A stretch of DNA of 41,068 nucleotides from Saccoglossus kowalevskii (lineage: Eukaryota; Hemichordata; Enteropneusta; Harrimaniidae): positions 1 through 41,068 of the forward strand of contig NW_003137830.1 of the NCBI RefSeq assembly GCF_000003605.2. Direction: 5' to 3'. The position numbers and the translations under genes were made by a program. How positions within the stretch are numbered: the stretch's first letter is position 1; each line of letters begins with the position of its first letter. Positions 13,401 to 20,996 of the stretch are shown here, in pieces. Under the pieces are notes generated by a model. That model searched no databases. It saw only the letters and a list, made by a program, of their open reading frames with translations, and had not been told where the DNA came from.

Positions 13401-16400
13401 AGGAGAAGAGTAAGCATCGATGGTCTAATATACGCTCCATAGTAGAAGCCAAATGTGGATTGAAGTGGCTTTTAAATACTGTAAGTACTATTGGCAGAAA
13501 AAGTTGCCCTGTATATCATGGCCTTAAAATCCAGTGAATATTCTCAAAATAGTGATTAATAAAATGTCAGTGAAAATAAATGGTTTTACAGTATTGGTGG
13601 TCTGTTTAGCCATCTGTCACATGGAGATAACATACAAAATTTTCAGATAGGTGCATCAGAGCAAATAAACACCAAAACTGTAAATGTATAATATTGTAAT
13701 CACTCTTAGAAGCCAAATAATGGCTTGTCCACATGAAAACATAGTTGTTCACTATAGCCTATGAACTAAAAAAAACTTCTATTGATTTTTGGCATATGGC
13801 TTTTCAATCAATTGCACAAAAATTGTTATGACTAAGTTAGGTACCTTGATAATGCTACATTGAACTGTCAGTGTGATTTTCATGGTTGTCCAAGCAACCA
13901 GTTTTTAAATTTTGTTGCCCCCATGACAAAAGCGGTTGTCTTGGACAAATGCCAGTGTGAACTGCAGAAGTGTGTCTAATGTAGAAATGAACAAAATACC
14001 AAATATGCATTTATTGTGTGCTTGATGAATAAAAATATCACTTACTACTATAGCCATGTAGTTTAACACAAGTGTACATGTGCTACAGTTAAACCCATGA
14101 GTAGTTTTTACAATGAATGACATGCATAACAACAAATCGGCTTATTTTCAGCTGGTGGAGTCAAAAGTACAAAACACTTTCACGGAGGCAGAGTTAACTG
14201 ACAGTAAGGTCGCACAGAACGAGTGTCGAAAGGAAGTAGAAGAAATGAAGGACGATATGGAGAATATAAGACTACAACACCAGCAAGAAATAACAGAGCT
14301 TCAAAAAATGAATGAAGACAAGGTAATGCTGCAGTCTATGCTTTTCTTAAAGTTAACTGCATGCACGTTTTCTCATCCCGTTAATGAGTTGAAAATAAAT
14401 AAATAAATAAATGTAACAGTACATTAAAGAATGTTTCTATTTAGTACATGTTATCCATCTGTTGTTAATATGACGAACATTTCACTTTGACAGTTTTTTT
14501 ATGTCATACCTGTGGCAATTATCAGTCTGATGCTACACAATACATTATCTTAAAGCGAGAGAGTCGTCACCTACGCATGCGTCAGATGGCCATAGCGTGT
14601 CATTGTTTACAAACAAGCGTCTACCCATGAGCCTTTGCATTTTTAGTGTGTGTTGTTATAGTCGCTTGAGACTCGATTCCCGTGTGTGCGCAGGTGACAG
14701 ACAACCCTCCCGCTTTAATAAACTTGAACCCACTTGAGAACCTTCTTTCATTTCTTGTTATTCAAAAGAGCTACCCCAGAACATGTGTGTGACTGATGTT
14801 GCTTATATACAGACTCCATTAAACCTCCCCCCAAATCCTAAGTGTTTCAATTTGGTCTTTGTGATTTCCTTGACTTTCTTTCTCAGTCAATGTTCACAAA
14901 TGTCATTTAAAGCGGAGGGGTCATCACTGGTGCAAAGGCTCATGAGTAGACGCTTGTTTGAAAACATCGCCACACTATGCTCGTCTACCGCATGTGCAGG
15001 TGGCAAAATCCCCTCTTTAATTCGAATACAGTATGGAAGACTATTTCATCGACTGTGAAAAGCAAACACTAGTAACCAACGTATTCTTTGGTCCCTAAAA
15101 CTGTGAACCTACTTTATAAGTTTATTTTCTAAGGTCTATGATTGAACAGACTTGCTGCAACCACTTTTAAAGAAATTTGAATTGAGAAATTCCTAATTAT
15201 GATGCTGTGATTTGTACCTTAGGTTTTGTATTTGTTGAAAGAACTGAATCAGGATGCTAATACTTTGCAAGATACCGACGATTCAGAAGTGAGAAGTTTG
15301 AAAGAAAGACTACAGTTCCAGGTATATACACTCTATACATTCACATTGTATGAAAAAAAAAGCATTATACCAGTATGTATATCTGTTCTACAAGACCTAT
15401 ATTGAACACAAGTTATGTGTTAGGTAATTGTTGATGTTTGACGCCAAAGTTTACCAAATCAGTGTGTGGGAATGGCCCTCCCCATGTTGCCAATAATTCT
15501 ACTATATTCCTAAAATCATAGTCTCCTTTTTGCTCTATGCTGGTATAGAACATTACTTAAAACCACAATACGAGACCATGTTGTTTAGAATTACATGTGT
15601 AATTTATTTTCTGCATATAGTATAACGGTATCACTTGTACCACCAGGTCGTTGTAAGTTTATGATTATTCATAAAATTAGGTGCTCAGTGCAGCAATATA
15701 AAGAGTAAATCCAGTGTGAACCTTCCCCAACCCAGGATTTTTTATTCATGTATAATGCCTCCATGAGCTAGACAATTTACATATAGACTCTACTGTTTCT
15801 GTACTTACTCTACTAATTGCACATGTGTTTATATAAATTAGAGGCGTTTCTATTGTCAAAATCATTAATATTTTACTGATTCAGTAAAGAACAAATTCAT
15901 TTTCTGGTGTATATATGTGCTTTTCATAAAGCAAATAATGGGTATAATTGAATATCTCGTGTATTGTCTGAATTGAGAAGCACTGTCTTTAAATGTATTT
16001 TAGCATTGATTATATAATACTTTACTTCAACCATTGTTCTTTCAGGAGTCTCAGATAGCTGAATTAAATGCTATTCATGAAAAATTTCAACAAGTGTCTG
16101 CTGAAAATGAACTTCTTAAAAAGGTAATCTTAAAATATTATCAATTATTTAATTATCCAACCATTGCAATGACTCCAATTGATCTATAATTCAAAGCAGA
16201 CTCATTACAGCCAATCAAAATTTATACCGTACATAGCCAGTACACTGAAAGCAGAACATTAATGCGTAACAGGATTTTAGGTTGTTCTGATGAAAACTTG
16301 TATTCTGATTATCAAAATCAGTCGCAATCTTACATTTGCAGACACAACTCATGAATGCCGAACTACTAAATTTTGTTCATGAATCATAATGTTCATTTCT

Positions 16401-19400
16401 TAGCATCATTGTCAAAAAAAGCCACAAAGTTAAATTTTTCGAGATAAAATCTGCTTGGAAGAGTTGTGCTTAACATTGCATTGTCTTTCAATTTAATAGC
16501 AATTGGCAGTGGCCAAGTACCAAAAAGACAGGAAGCTATCGTTTTTGCCAGAGTTAACTGACCAATCTAGCGTATCTGACATGAAAACAGTAAAGGTATT
16601 TTTTTTTAGACATGAAAATTACAGGTGGCCAACTAAGCTCTTATTTGCATACGTCTCAGTTAAAATTTGAACACTACCAAAAGCTAATTGTTTTTTTTTG
16701 CATATTGAAGAAATATTAAAATTAAGTTGTCAGTAGGACAATTAATCAACAACATTTTCTGGTTTGATTTTCATTTGATGTAGTATTTGTGAAATTACAT
16801 TGCCTAGTGTACAGGTGACAGTATTCTGGGAGGTTTTCGTTGTGTAATAGTTGCCACAAAGTTAAAGGCCACATAGCTTCCACGTTGTATATTGACACTA
16901 GAAAGTCGACTGTTTCTGTATACTGAATGTGTAGCTTCTATGGTTTTGATAATTAATTTCAAGTGAAATAAAGCTTCAATGCAAGTCAGCAGTTAATTAT
17001 ACTTAGGAAGTGATGTTTAGTGTTTTAGGATAGCAGAGATATGGTAGAGTGTGAATAAATGCTTGCTCACTGTAAACTTGTGCTGAGGTAGGTGAACTTA
17101 TGGCCAGGAAACGTGTTTCAATCATAGAGGATTTATGCATATAATTTCTCCTCTAAGTAGAGATCACCAAATACATGCATCAGAGTGTAACAAGTGTATT
17201 TTGGTATCTATTTTAAATACTGTACAATGTTTCACATACTGTTCAAGTTATAGTAGAGATTTGATTGAAATGTATGAGATTTGATGCCTTTATTATCTTA
17301 TCTATTAATGTTTTACTTTTATTTAGTTAGTTTTATCATTTTAGTCTTTTGTTATTTGTTATTTTTTACCATACTAAACCCCCTGATTGATTTTGGTTGT
17401 GTAATAAAGTTATTGTTAGTATCTTATTATTTTATATCCATAATAACAGTGTTTGTTCATTTTTACTGTAATAAAAAAAAAAAATTCCTATCGCTACACA
17501 TTTTAATGCATCTAACAATCGTATTGTAAAAAAAAATAGATAAGATAAGATTAAATGATTTAACTTTTATTCACTAAAGGTCAGAGTTGAACAACCATTA
17601 TAATTCAGTAAAAAAAAAAAAACTCTAGGCATTGGCGAGGGTACAATTTGCCTTTCTAAAATGCAATGCTTTGTGTTTTCAAATTAGAACGGATCAATAG
17701 AGTATGCAAATGAGGGCTTAGCTGGCTGTCTGTATTGGTTACTGTTATATAACAGCAAACGCATATAAACTATTAACCTTAAAAAGCAGGGATATGTTTC
17801 ATTCGATGAGGTGTTCAGTTAAACCAAACATAGTTTGTGGAGTGTTCATCCGTAATAGACCATTTTCCGTACTCTGAGAGAATCACGCGTTATGCGTGAA
17901 ATCGAACGTAAAAACAAAGGTCATAGCGTCGTAGTGGCGTCAAACATCGCGTGGGATTCGATAACGCGAAAATATTTTGGGGGCATTTCCATGCTTAATA
18001 ATGTGCTGTATACATTTGATGATAGACAATTTTGATTAAGTGAGGGTATTCGAAAGCAATATTCCTCTGTCGAAGATCGGCCTGTCGATGTGAGCTACGA
18101 AATAAAGAAATTCGAGTTGAAAATCAAATCGTTTGATTTTTGCGGCAGACGTTCGACGTGCGTCTTTCATGCATCTCGCAGTTGAACGGAAAATCACCTA
18201 TTTTTCTTTCATAGAACCCCACTAAAATAAAGAAAAAGAAGGCTGAGGTGCTTGATGATATATTTGAATCAGAAGATGAATCTTGGGAGAGTGATGAAGA
18301 CGACAGCGAGTATACTTACGAAAGTGATTCCTCATGGTGCGAGACTCCTATCAAACCAAAACAAAGGAGAAGAACAAAGATCATAGATCAGAATAAGAAA
18401 CAATCACTTCTTAAAGTACCTGTAAGTAGGAGATTTCCAGTTGACATAAAGTTGATCCTACAAATTGTCTTAAATAATTCATAGTTTATCCTGATTCTAA
18501 ACTTGTATGCCTGGAATAATTTTTTTTGACTCTCGTGTGCGAAGCACAACAAGGGAGTCTTTGCAGTTAGTGTGTCTGTCTGTGTGTGTGTCTGTTCCAC
18601 TGCTATCTCAAGAACCATACATCGGTTTTTGATGAAACTTGGTGCATAGATGCTCTGGGCCAATGCGCAGATTTGATTAGGTTTTGGTAAAAATCCATGC
18701 ATATTAATTACCTAATTTGCATGATAATTAGCTGATTTTTAGCTGTTCCATGACTGTTCCACTGATATCTAAAGAACCACTCATTGGATTTTGATGAAAC
18801 TTGGCACATAGATGCTCTGAACTAATGTGCAGATTTGATTAGTTTGGGGTAAAAATGTGTGCAATATTAATTACCTAATTTGCATAATGATTAATCAATT
18901 TTTGGCTTTTCCACTGATATCTCAAGTACTAATCATCACATTTCAATATAACTTGGTACATAGATATCATAGAACACTGCACAGACCTGATAGTTTTTAG
19001 GGTAATATCAGTACATATTAATTACCTAATTTGCATAATTAATAAATTTTCAGCTTTCAATATTTCAAGTAGTAATCATTACATTTCAGTGAAGCTTGGT
19101 ACATAGATGTCATAGGACACTGCACAGACCTGATAGTTTTTAGGGTAATACCAGTACATATTAATTACCTAATTTGCATAATTAATTAATTTTCAGCTTT
19201 TGATATTTCAAGTAGTAATCATCACATTTCAATGAAACAATATACATAGTTACTTAAGGATTGTGCAGAGACCTGATTAGTTTTGGGGTAAATATTTGTG
19301 CATATTAATTACCTAATTTGCATAATTAGTTATTTTTTTCCATGAATGTTCCACTGGATTTTAATGAAACTTTTAAAGAGTATTCATCATCACATTTCAA

Positions 19401-20996
19401 TGAACCTAGGACTAAGCAGAGACCCAATTAGTTTTTGGTAATCACCTAATTAAAATAATTAATTAACACTGATATCTCAATTACTGATCATCACATTTGA
19501 ATAAAATTTGGTACATAAATGCTTTAGGACAATAGACTGATTAATTTTGGGTTAAAATTGTTCATATTAATTCTCTAATAATAATTCATAGTTTTTTTGT
19601 TCTAATCACATTTCAATGAAACTTGGTACATAGATTACGCAGGCCTTATTAGTTTTACACTCAAATCTGTTCATATCTGTTACCTGATTTACATAATTAG
19701 TTTTCAGCTATTCCATCAATAATTAATAAGTAATTTTTAATTAACTTTTAATGTGTCTTCAATACTCTCAGCACACGGGAGTTCTTTCTAAGCTTTCTTT
19801 GATTTTAATTGCAGACTGGATGTTCTTGCAAAGGCAATTGTCGAGGACGATGTGGATGCACAAAATCGGGACGCGAATGTGATGACACATGTCGATGCGA
19901 TGACACAAAATGTCTGAATAAAGATGGCAGGAGAAACTCTGGCGGTGATAACAGTGATAACGATTTGTCTATGCAGGTACAGTACCTTTATTTCTAAACT
20001 TACTTAGTTCACTCATGGAAATTGAGGTTGAGTTTTGGCTACTGGTAACCCAGGGTATTTGATGTGTCTCGTCAATTACGCACATAATTCCTTCTTTACA
20101 GGAAAATAGTTCCAAAAGAGGTATGGAAATTGCGTTCTTTTATCATCATGTGACAAAAGTTTGATAATGTAAATCTGACCCTTCTCATTAGTGTATGAAA
20201 AAGCAAAACAAAGAAAATGCATATCTCTCAATCAAATCAAATAGGGTACATGTTGTGATAAAAAGGTGTCTTCTCCCTATTGTCGTTCTATTCAATATAA
20301 GAAAATACTCTCGGGTTTATTGTCCTAAAGAACCAGTCACTGTTTAATTGTAAGTTAGAATTTGCCATTACATTGTCATTCTGCAACTCTGCAGTGTCCC
20401 AAAAACACAATCTCAACATTTATACGTGACATCAACTGTTTCTCGGACATGCCTGAGCTAATTTTATTTAAACTTAGTATGAACATCACACATGAGTCAC
20501 TGATGTATGACGGTAATTTGATACAAAATGGCAGAGAGGTGGCTACGTTTGTTACTCATTTTGTTGGCCTGACTGGCCCCATTTGTTGGCCCCATTGATT
20601 TTTAGGCAATTGAGTGAGACAAATAAATGTTTTCATGTATTGTGATCTTTTGTTTAATTTCAGTCTATGAGCCAGTCACAGTTGTCTTCCACCTCTTCTA
20701 TTTGTTTAAATTCCACCTTTCTGGCAAGTCCAGACAATCCCAATGAAAACAAACCAGAATCTCCCAGAAAAGCATTAAAAGATGTAAATACAGGATTATC
20801 TGCCGATCCAAAGAATATAAAGGAGTCTGGTGATGGAGCATTGAAAAAAGAATCATTCAAGAAACCTGGAATATTTGTGAAAAGACCAAAACCAGACGAT
20901 GAAAGTGCAATTAATTCCCAAGGAGTGATTAGTAAGAAAAAGCGAAAACTGCTAAGTACATCAAACAAATCTTACTTCAAACCACCTCAGGTGTAA
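1320..20996 (+). CDS. KIF4: KIF4-type chromokinesin, C-terminal 952 residues (22 exons; 5' end outside window)
   Basis: Plus-end-directed kinesin of the KIF4 family, which acts on mitotic chromosome arms and with PRC1 at the spindle midzone. Exons: 1320-1495, 2264-2328, 2649-2703, 4944-5021, 5531-5698, 6009-6230, 7308-7411, 8342-8486, 9085-9195, 9569-9652, 10024-10140, 10424-10564, 10769-10884, 11511-11560, 13401-13480, 14152-14322, 15223-15321, 16046-16123, 16500-16595, 18215-18421, 19815-19976, 20664-20996. All have AG/GT borders and the frame is continuous to TAA at 20994-20996. Visible residues 1-59 are the end of the motor domain and the neck ([27 protein letters not shown]). Residues 60-700 are a long coiled coil. 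An acidic patch and a basic stretch (PKQRRRTK) follow, then a Cys-rich domain (791-821) and a basic tail with KKKRK. The match to vertebrate KIF4A is collinear over the whole length. The ATP-binding P-loop and switch motifs must lie upstream of the window. Confidence in the family is very high. Confidence 0.95.
1855..2190 (+). mobile_element. Palindrome-headed repeat element, copy 1
   Basis: It begins with a long imperfect palindrome (about 1855-1935): GTTATTACGAGGATACC pairs with GGTATCCTCATAATAAC. It then runs through shared blocks such as AAAAAGTTTAGAACAGAATCG and GTGGAGTCCGGTCAAACC. An inverted second copy lies at 22990-23325. No coding capacity is seen, so it is a non-autonomous element of unknown class in a KIF4 intron. 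Confidence 0.7.
2264..2328 (+). CDS. KIF4: KIF4 exon: neck coil
   Basis: The acceptor is ctattttag and the donor is gtacgt. It enters in phase 0 and leaves in phase 2. It encodes [13 protein letters not shown], matching the KIF4 segment just after the motor, then a Gly/Val linker. Confidence 0.9.
2649..2703 (+). CDS. KIF4: KIF4 exon: start of stalk
   Basis: A 55-nt exon between tttgacag and gtaaat that completes a split Ser codon. It encodes [18 protein letters not shown], which aligns with the start of the KIF4 stalk. It is too short to call alone but is fixed by phase and collinearity. Confidence 0.85.
2894..4880. mobile_element. About 2 kb TIR element in a KIF4 intron
   Basis: The left end (TACCGTAAAAATC, then TTGAGGTCGCAGCTTTAATTA) and the reverse complement of the right end (TACCGTAAAATTC, then TTGAGGCCGCGGCTTTAATTA) match over about 38 bp. 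The ends begin and finish with TA, as a TA target-site duplication would. There is no transposase open frame, so it looks non-autonomous or decayed. A second TIR element is nested within it. Confidence 0.65.
3520..3987. mobile_element. Nested TIR element
   Basis: CTAAAGGGCTCATACCACTA at 3520-3539 is matched by the inverted sequence TAGTGGTATGAGATCTAAAG ending near 3989. This gives about 20-bp TIRs around 470 bp, all inside the larger 2894-4880 element. No coding frame. Confidence 0.6.
4944..5021 (+). CDS. KIF4: KIF4 exon: stalk coiled coil
   Basis: Phase 0 at both ends, acceptor gtttttaag, donor gtaagt. It encodes [20 protein letters not shown] and ends CEKAIM, aligning with the vertebrate KIF4 block that begins EENEKLSRGL. 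It lies 63 bp after a 2-kb transposon-like insertion in the preceding intron. Confidence 0.9.
5531..5698 (+). CDS. KIF4: KIF4 exon: stalk coiled coil
   Basis: Phase 0 at both ends, acceptor ttatttccag, donor gtaagc, 56 codons. It encodes [20 protein letters not shown], a highly charged helical segment with heptad character. Confidence 0.93.
6009..6230 (+). CDS. KIF4: KIF4 exon: stalk coiled coil
   Basis: Phase 0 at both ends, 74 codons. It has an acidic start ([10 protein letters not shown]) followed by [20 protein letters not shown], which matches the KIF4 block [20 protein letters not shown]. Confidence 0.94.
7157..7173 (+). repeat. Poly-G run of 17 bases
   Basis: An uninterrupted G homopolymer in an AT-rich intron. 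Such runs are length-polymorphic and error-prone in assemblies. Confidence 0.9.
7308..7411 (+). CDS. KIF4: KIF4 exon: stalk coiled coil
   Basis: Acceptor tctttgtag, donor gtatgt. It enters in phase 0 and leaves in phase 2. It encodes [20 protein letters not shown] and aligns with the KIF4 segment ELELEVINLQKEKEEL. Confidence 0.93.
7658..7757 (+). repeat. Partial relative of the palindromic repeat
   Basis: GAGGATAC, a GCATTGGT block and TTGTACTGTCTTTGTGCATA follow the order seen in the inner part of the element at 22990-23325 (read on the plus strand). The flanking parts are missing or diverged. Confidence 0.5.
8342..8486 (+). CDS. KIF4: KIF4 exon: stalk, conserved SERRRKRLQELEG block
   Basis: Acceptor tttttttcag, donor gtaagt. 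It completes a split Lys codon. It encodes [20 protein letters not shown] and then [14 protein letters not shown], one of the most conserved parts of the KIF4 stalk. Confidence 0.95.
8757..8812 (+). repeat. 12-bp tandem repeat (GTAGAGCAGAGT) with AATC-type tail
   Basis: Four to five copies of GTAGAGCAGAGT are followed by AATAAATAAATCAATCAATC. The tail resembles the 3' tail of the LINE at 40.2 kb, so this may be the end of a retroposed copy. Confidence 0.75.
9085..9195 (+). CDS. KIF4: KIF4 exon: stalk coiled coil
   Basis: Phase 0 at both ends, acceptor ttaatgtag, donor gtttgt. It encodes [20 protein letters not shown] and ends REVMKLKQQ, matching the KIF4 block MKNQRVQLMRQMKEDAEKF. A longer overlapping open frame here is in the wrong phase. 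Confidence 0.92.
9569..9652 (+). CDS. KIF4: KIF4 exon: stalk coiled coil
   Basis: Phase 0 at both ends, acceptor tttctacag, donor gtgagc. It encodes [20 protein letters not shown] followed by MLRRKAEE, nearly identical in pattern to the vertebrate DRKRQYELLKLERNFQKQ block. Confidence 0.95.
10024..10140 (+). CDS. KIF4: KIF4 exon: stalk
   Basis: Phase 0 at both ends, acceptor tatttcag, donor gttagt. It encodes [20 protein letters not shown] and ends GTGQRVR, matching the KIF4 block [20 protein letters not shown]. Confidence 0.95.
10424..10564 (+). CDS. KIF4: KIF4 exon: stalk
   Basis: Phase 0 at both ends, acceptor tgttgtag, donor gtataa. It encodes [20 protein letters not shown] then [10 protein letters not shown], matching [20 protein letters not shown] of KIF4A. 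Confidence 0.95.
10769..10884 (+). CDS. KIF4: KIF4 exon: linker and coiled coil
   Basis: Acceptor tattacag, donor gtttgt. It enters in phase 0 and leaves in phase 2. It encodes a Ser/Asp/Glu-rich linker ([13 protein letters not shown]) followed by ALKHELQL, the counterpart of the KIF4 segment SESEDSITKQIESLETEME. Confidence 0.92.
11511..11560 (+). CDS. KIF4: KIF4 exon: RSAQIADLQ block
   Basis: A 50-nt exon between cattttag and gtaata. It completes a split Arg codon and encodes [16 protein letters not shown], almost identical to vertebrate [16 protein letters not shown]. It leaves in phase 1. Confidence 0.93.
12190..13119. mobile_element. Decayed Tc1/IS630-like DNA transposon with long TIRs
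   Basis: The left arm 12190-12269 and right arm 13041-13119 are inverted copies about 79 bp long, including TTCTTTGAACGATTATG and AACTAAATATTGCT. A further exact 16-bp inverted match, GACGCACCCAGACTTC, lies at 12271-12286 and 12948-12963. The space between the right-hand blocks implies a roughly 75-bp insertion there. A transposase-like C-terminal remnant lies inside. The element sits in the 1.84-kb KIF4 intron. Confidence 0.75.
12356..12448 (+). pseudogene. Transposase C-terminal remnant
   Basis: One short open stretch encodes [20 protein letters not shown] followed by [10 protein letters not shown] and a stop. It resembles the last part of Tc1/IS630-type DDE transposases, where PxYSPxxNPxE...F..LK surrounds the final catalytic acid. 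Here Pro residues are replaced (YSHQFNVCE) and no upstream DD residues can be found, so it is dead. Family is inferred from this motif and the TIRs. Confidence 0.55.
13401..13480 (+). CDS. KIF4: KIF4 exon: conserved W-N-I helix
   Basis: Acceptor gacattacag, donor gtaagt. It completes a split Glu codon and encodes [20 protein letters not shown] then KWLLNT, matching KIF4A [21 protein letters not shown]. Confidence 0.95.
13481..14151 (+). other. KIF4 intron without recognised features
   Basis: AT-rich intron. No TIR pair, RNA gene or exon could be supported. Confidence 0.5.
14152..14322 (+). CDS. KIF4: KIF4 exon: distal coiled coil
   Basis: Phase 0 at both ends, acceptor ttattttcag, donor gtaatg, 57 codons. 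It encodes a charged helix with [20 protein letters not shown], the counterpart of the KIF4 LVRMEQQHQEK segment. Confidence 0.92.
14550..14718. mobile_element. TTAA-flanked palindromic element, copy 1
   Basis: It starts TTAAAGCGAGAGAG and ends CCTCCCGCTTTAA, with inverted inner matches around CACCTACGCATGCG and GTGCGCAGGTGA. Both ends are TTAA. It has no coding frame. The inner block CAAACAAGCGTCTAC is shared with the inverted neighbour at 14907-15020. Confidence 0.75.
14907..15020. mobile_element. TTAA-flanked palindromic element, copy 2 (inverted)
   Basis: The inverted relative of the element at 14550-14718. It starts TTAAAGCGGAGGGG, contains GTAGACGCTTGTTTG and ends CCCCTCTTTAA. It is about 114 bp long with TTAA at both ends. 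Confidence 0.72.
15223..15321 (+). CDS. KIF4: KIF4 exon: VLYLL block
   Basis: Phase 0 at both ends, acceptor gtaccttag, donor gtatat. It encodes [17 protein letters not shown] and ends LKERLQFQ, matching KIF4A VLYLLSQLQQSQ. Confidence 0.92.
16046..16123 (+). CDS. KIF4: KIF4 exon: distal coiled coil
   Basis: Phase 0 at both ends, acceptor ttctttcag, donor gtaatc. It encodes [20 protein letters not shown] then NELLKK, matching the KIF4 segment that ends ENQQLLRENEIIK. Confidence 0.9.
16500..16595 (+). CDS. KIF4: KIF4 exon: end of coiled coil
   Basis: Phase 0 at both ends, acceptor atttaatag, donor gtattt. It encodes [20 protein letters not shown], aligning with the KIF4A QKLTLLQVASRQKHLP segment. 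It marks the change from coiled coil to the tail. Confidence 0.88.
17856..18200. mobile_element. CG-containing TIR element abutting a KIF4 exon
   Basis: TAGACCATTTTCCGT at 17856-17870 and ACGGAAAATCACCTA at 18186-18200 form a 15-bp imperfect TIR. The interior is far richer in CpG than the flanks (for example CACGCGTTATGCGTG and GACGTTCGACGTGCG). It ends 14 bp before the exon at 18215, so the tract just after it serves as the splice polypyrimidine tract. Confidence 0.65.
18215..18421 (+). CDS. KIF4: KIF4 exon: acidic patch and basic stretch
   Basis: Phase 0 at both ends, acceptor ttctttcatag, donor gtaagt, 69 codons. A basic start (KIKKKK) is followed by a run of Asp, Glu and Ser, then [11 protein letters not shown], which could serve as a nuclear localisation signal. 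The counterpart in KIF4A is the DGDDDEGDDEEWKP region. A transposon end lies 14 bp upstream. Confidence 0.92.
18529..19782. mobile_element. TIR element filled with about eight minisatellite units
   Basis: ACTCTCGTGTGC (18529-18540) and GCACACGGGAGT (19771-19782) are inverted matches (11 of 12). A terminal hairpin (GTGTGCGAAGCACA) and a GT/CT microsatellite follow the left end. Inside are about eight diverged tandem units of roughly 140-155 bp, each with CACATTTCAATGAAACTTGG, TACATAGATG and TTAATTACCTAATTTGCATA. This design resembles minisatellite-bearing elements such as bivalve pearl or Helentron-associated elements (inference). Confidence 0.7.
19815..19976 (+). CDS. KIF4: KIF4 exon: Cys-rich domain
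   Basis: Phase 0 at both ends, acceptor taattgcag, donor gtacag. It encodes the KIF4 Cys-rich domain, with cysteines at visible residues 791, 793, 797, 801, 803, 810, 814, 816 and 821 (pattern CxCx3Cx3CxCx6Cx3CxCx4C). In KIF4A this domain binds an iron-sulfur cluster and helps chromosome loading. The vertebrate CCC triplet is CRC here. Confidence 0.95.
19977..20663 (+). other. Last KIF4 intron
   Basis: No exon is supported. An open frame at 20362-20598 has no family resemblance and no matching splice phase. Confidence 0.5.
20664..20996 (+). CDS. KIF4: KIF4 terminal exon and stop
   Basis: Acceptor taatttcag, 110 codons plus TAA. It is Ser, Pro and Lys rich and ends [19 protein letters not shown] plus seven residues. 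This parallels the KIF4A end (GKKKKRALASNTSFF), so the stop is natural. KKKRK resembles a monopartite nuclear localisation signal. Confidence 0.94.
   Translation, partial: SMSQSQLSSTSSICLNSTFLASPDNPNENKPESPRKALKDVNTGLSADPKNIKESGDGALKKESFKKPGIFVKRPKPDDESAINSQGVISKKKRKLLSTSNKSYFKPPQV

Larger units (their letters stand above)
15322..17855 (+). other. KIF4 introns in the distal coil region
   Basis: The stretches 15322-16045, 16124-16499 and 16596-17855 show no extra exon. The open frame at 17281-17529 is a low-complexity, hydrophobic reading of T-rich DNA. A-runs lie at 17471-17484 and 17611-17623. Confidence 0.5.

Noticed and set aside
17281-17529. 82-codon hydrophobic open frame that could be read as a membrane protein
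   Set aside because: It is T-rich low-complexity DNA inside a KIF4 intron.
18590-19740. Regularly spaced repeats as a CRISPR array
   Set aside because: Units are about 150 bp, diverged and without short identical repeats and unique spacers; this is a minisatellite in a eukaryotic intron.
20362-20598. 78-codon open frame in the last KIF4 intron
   Set aside because: No family resemblance. The flanking exons join in frame without it.
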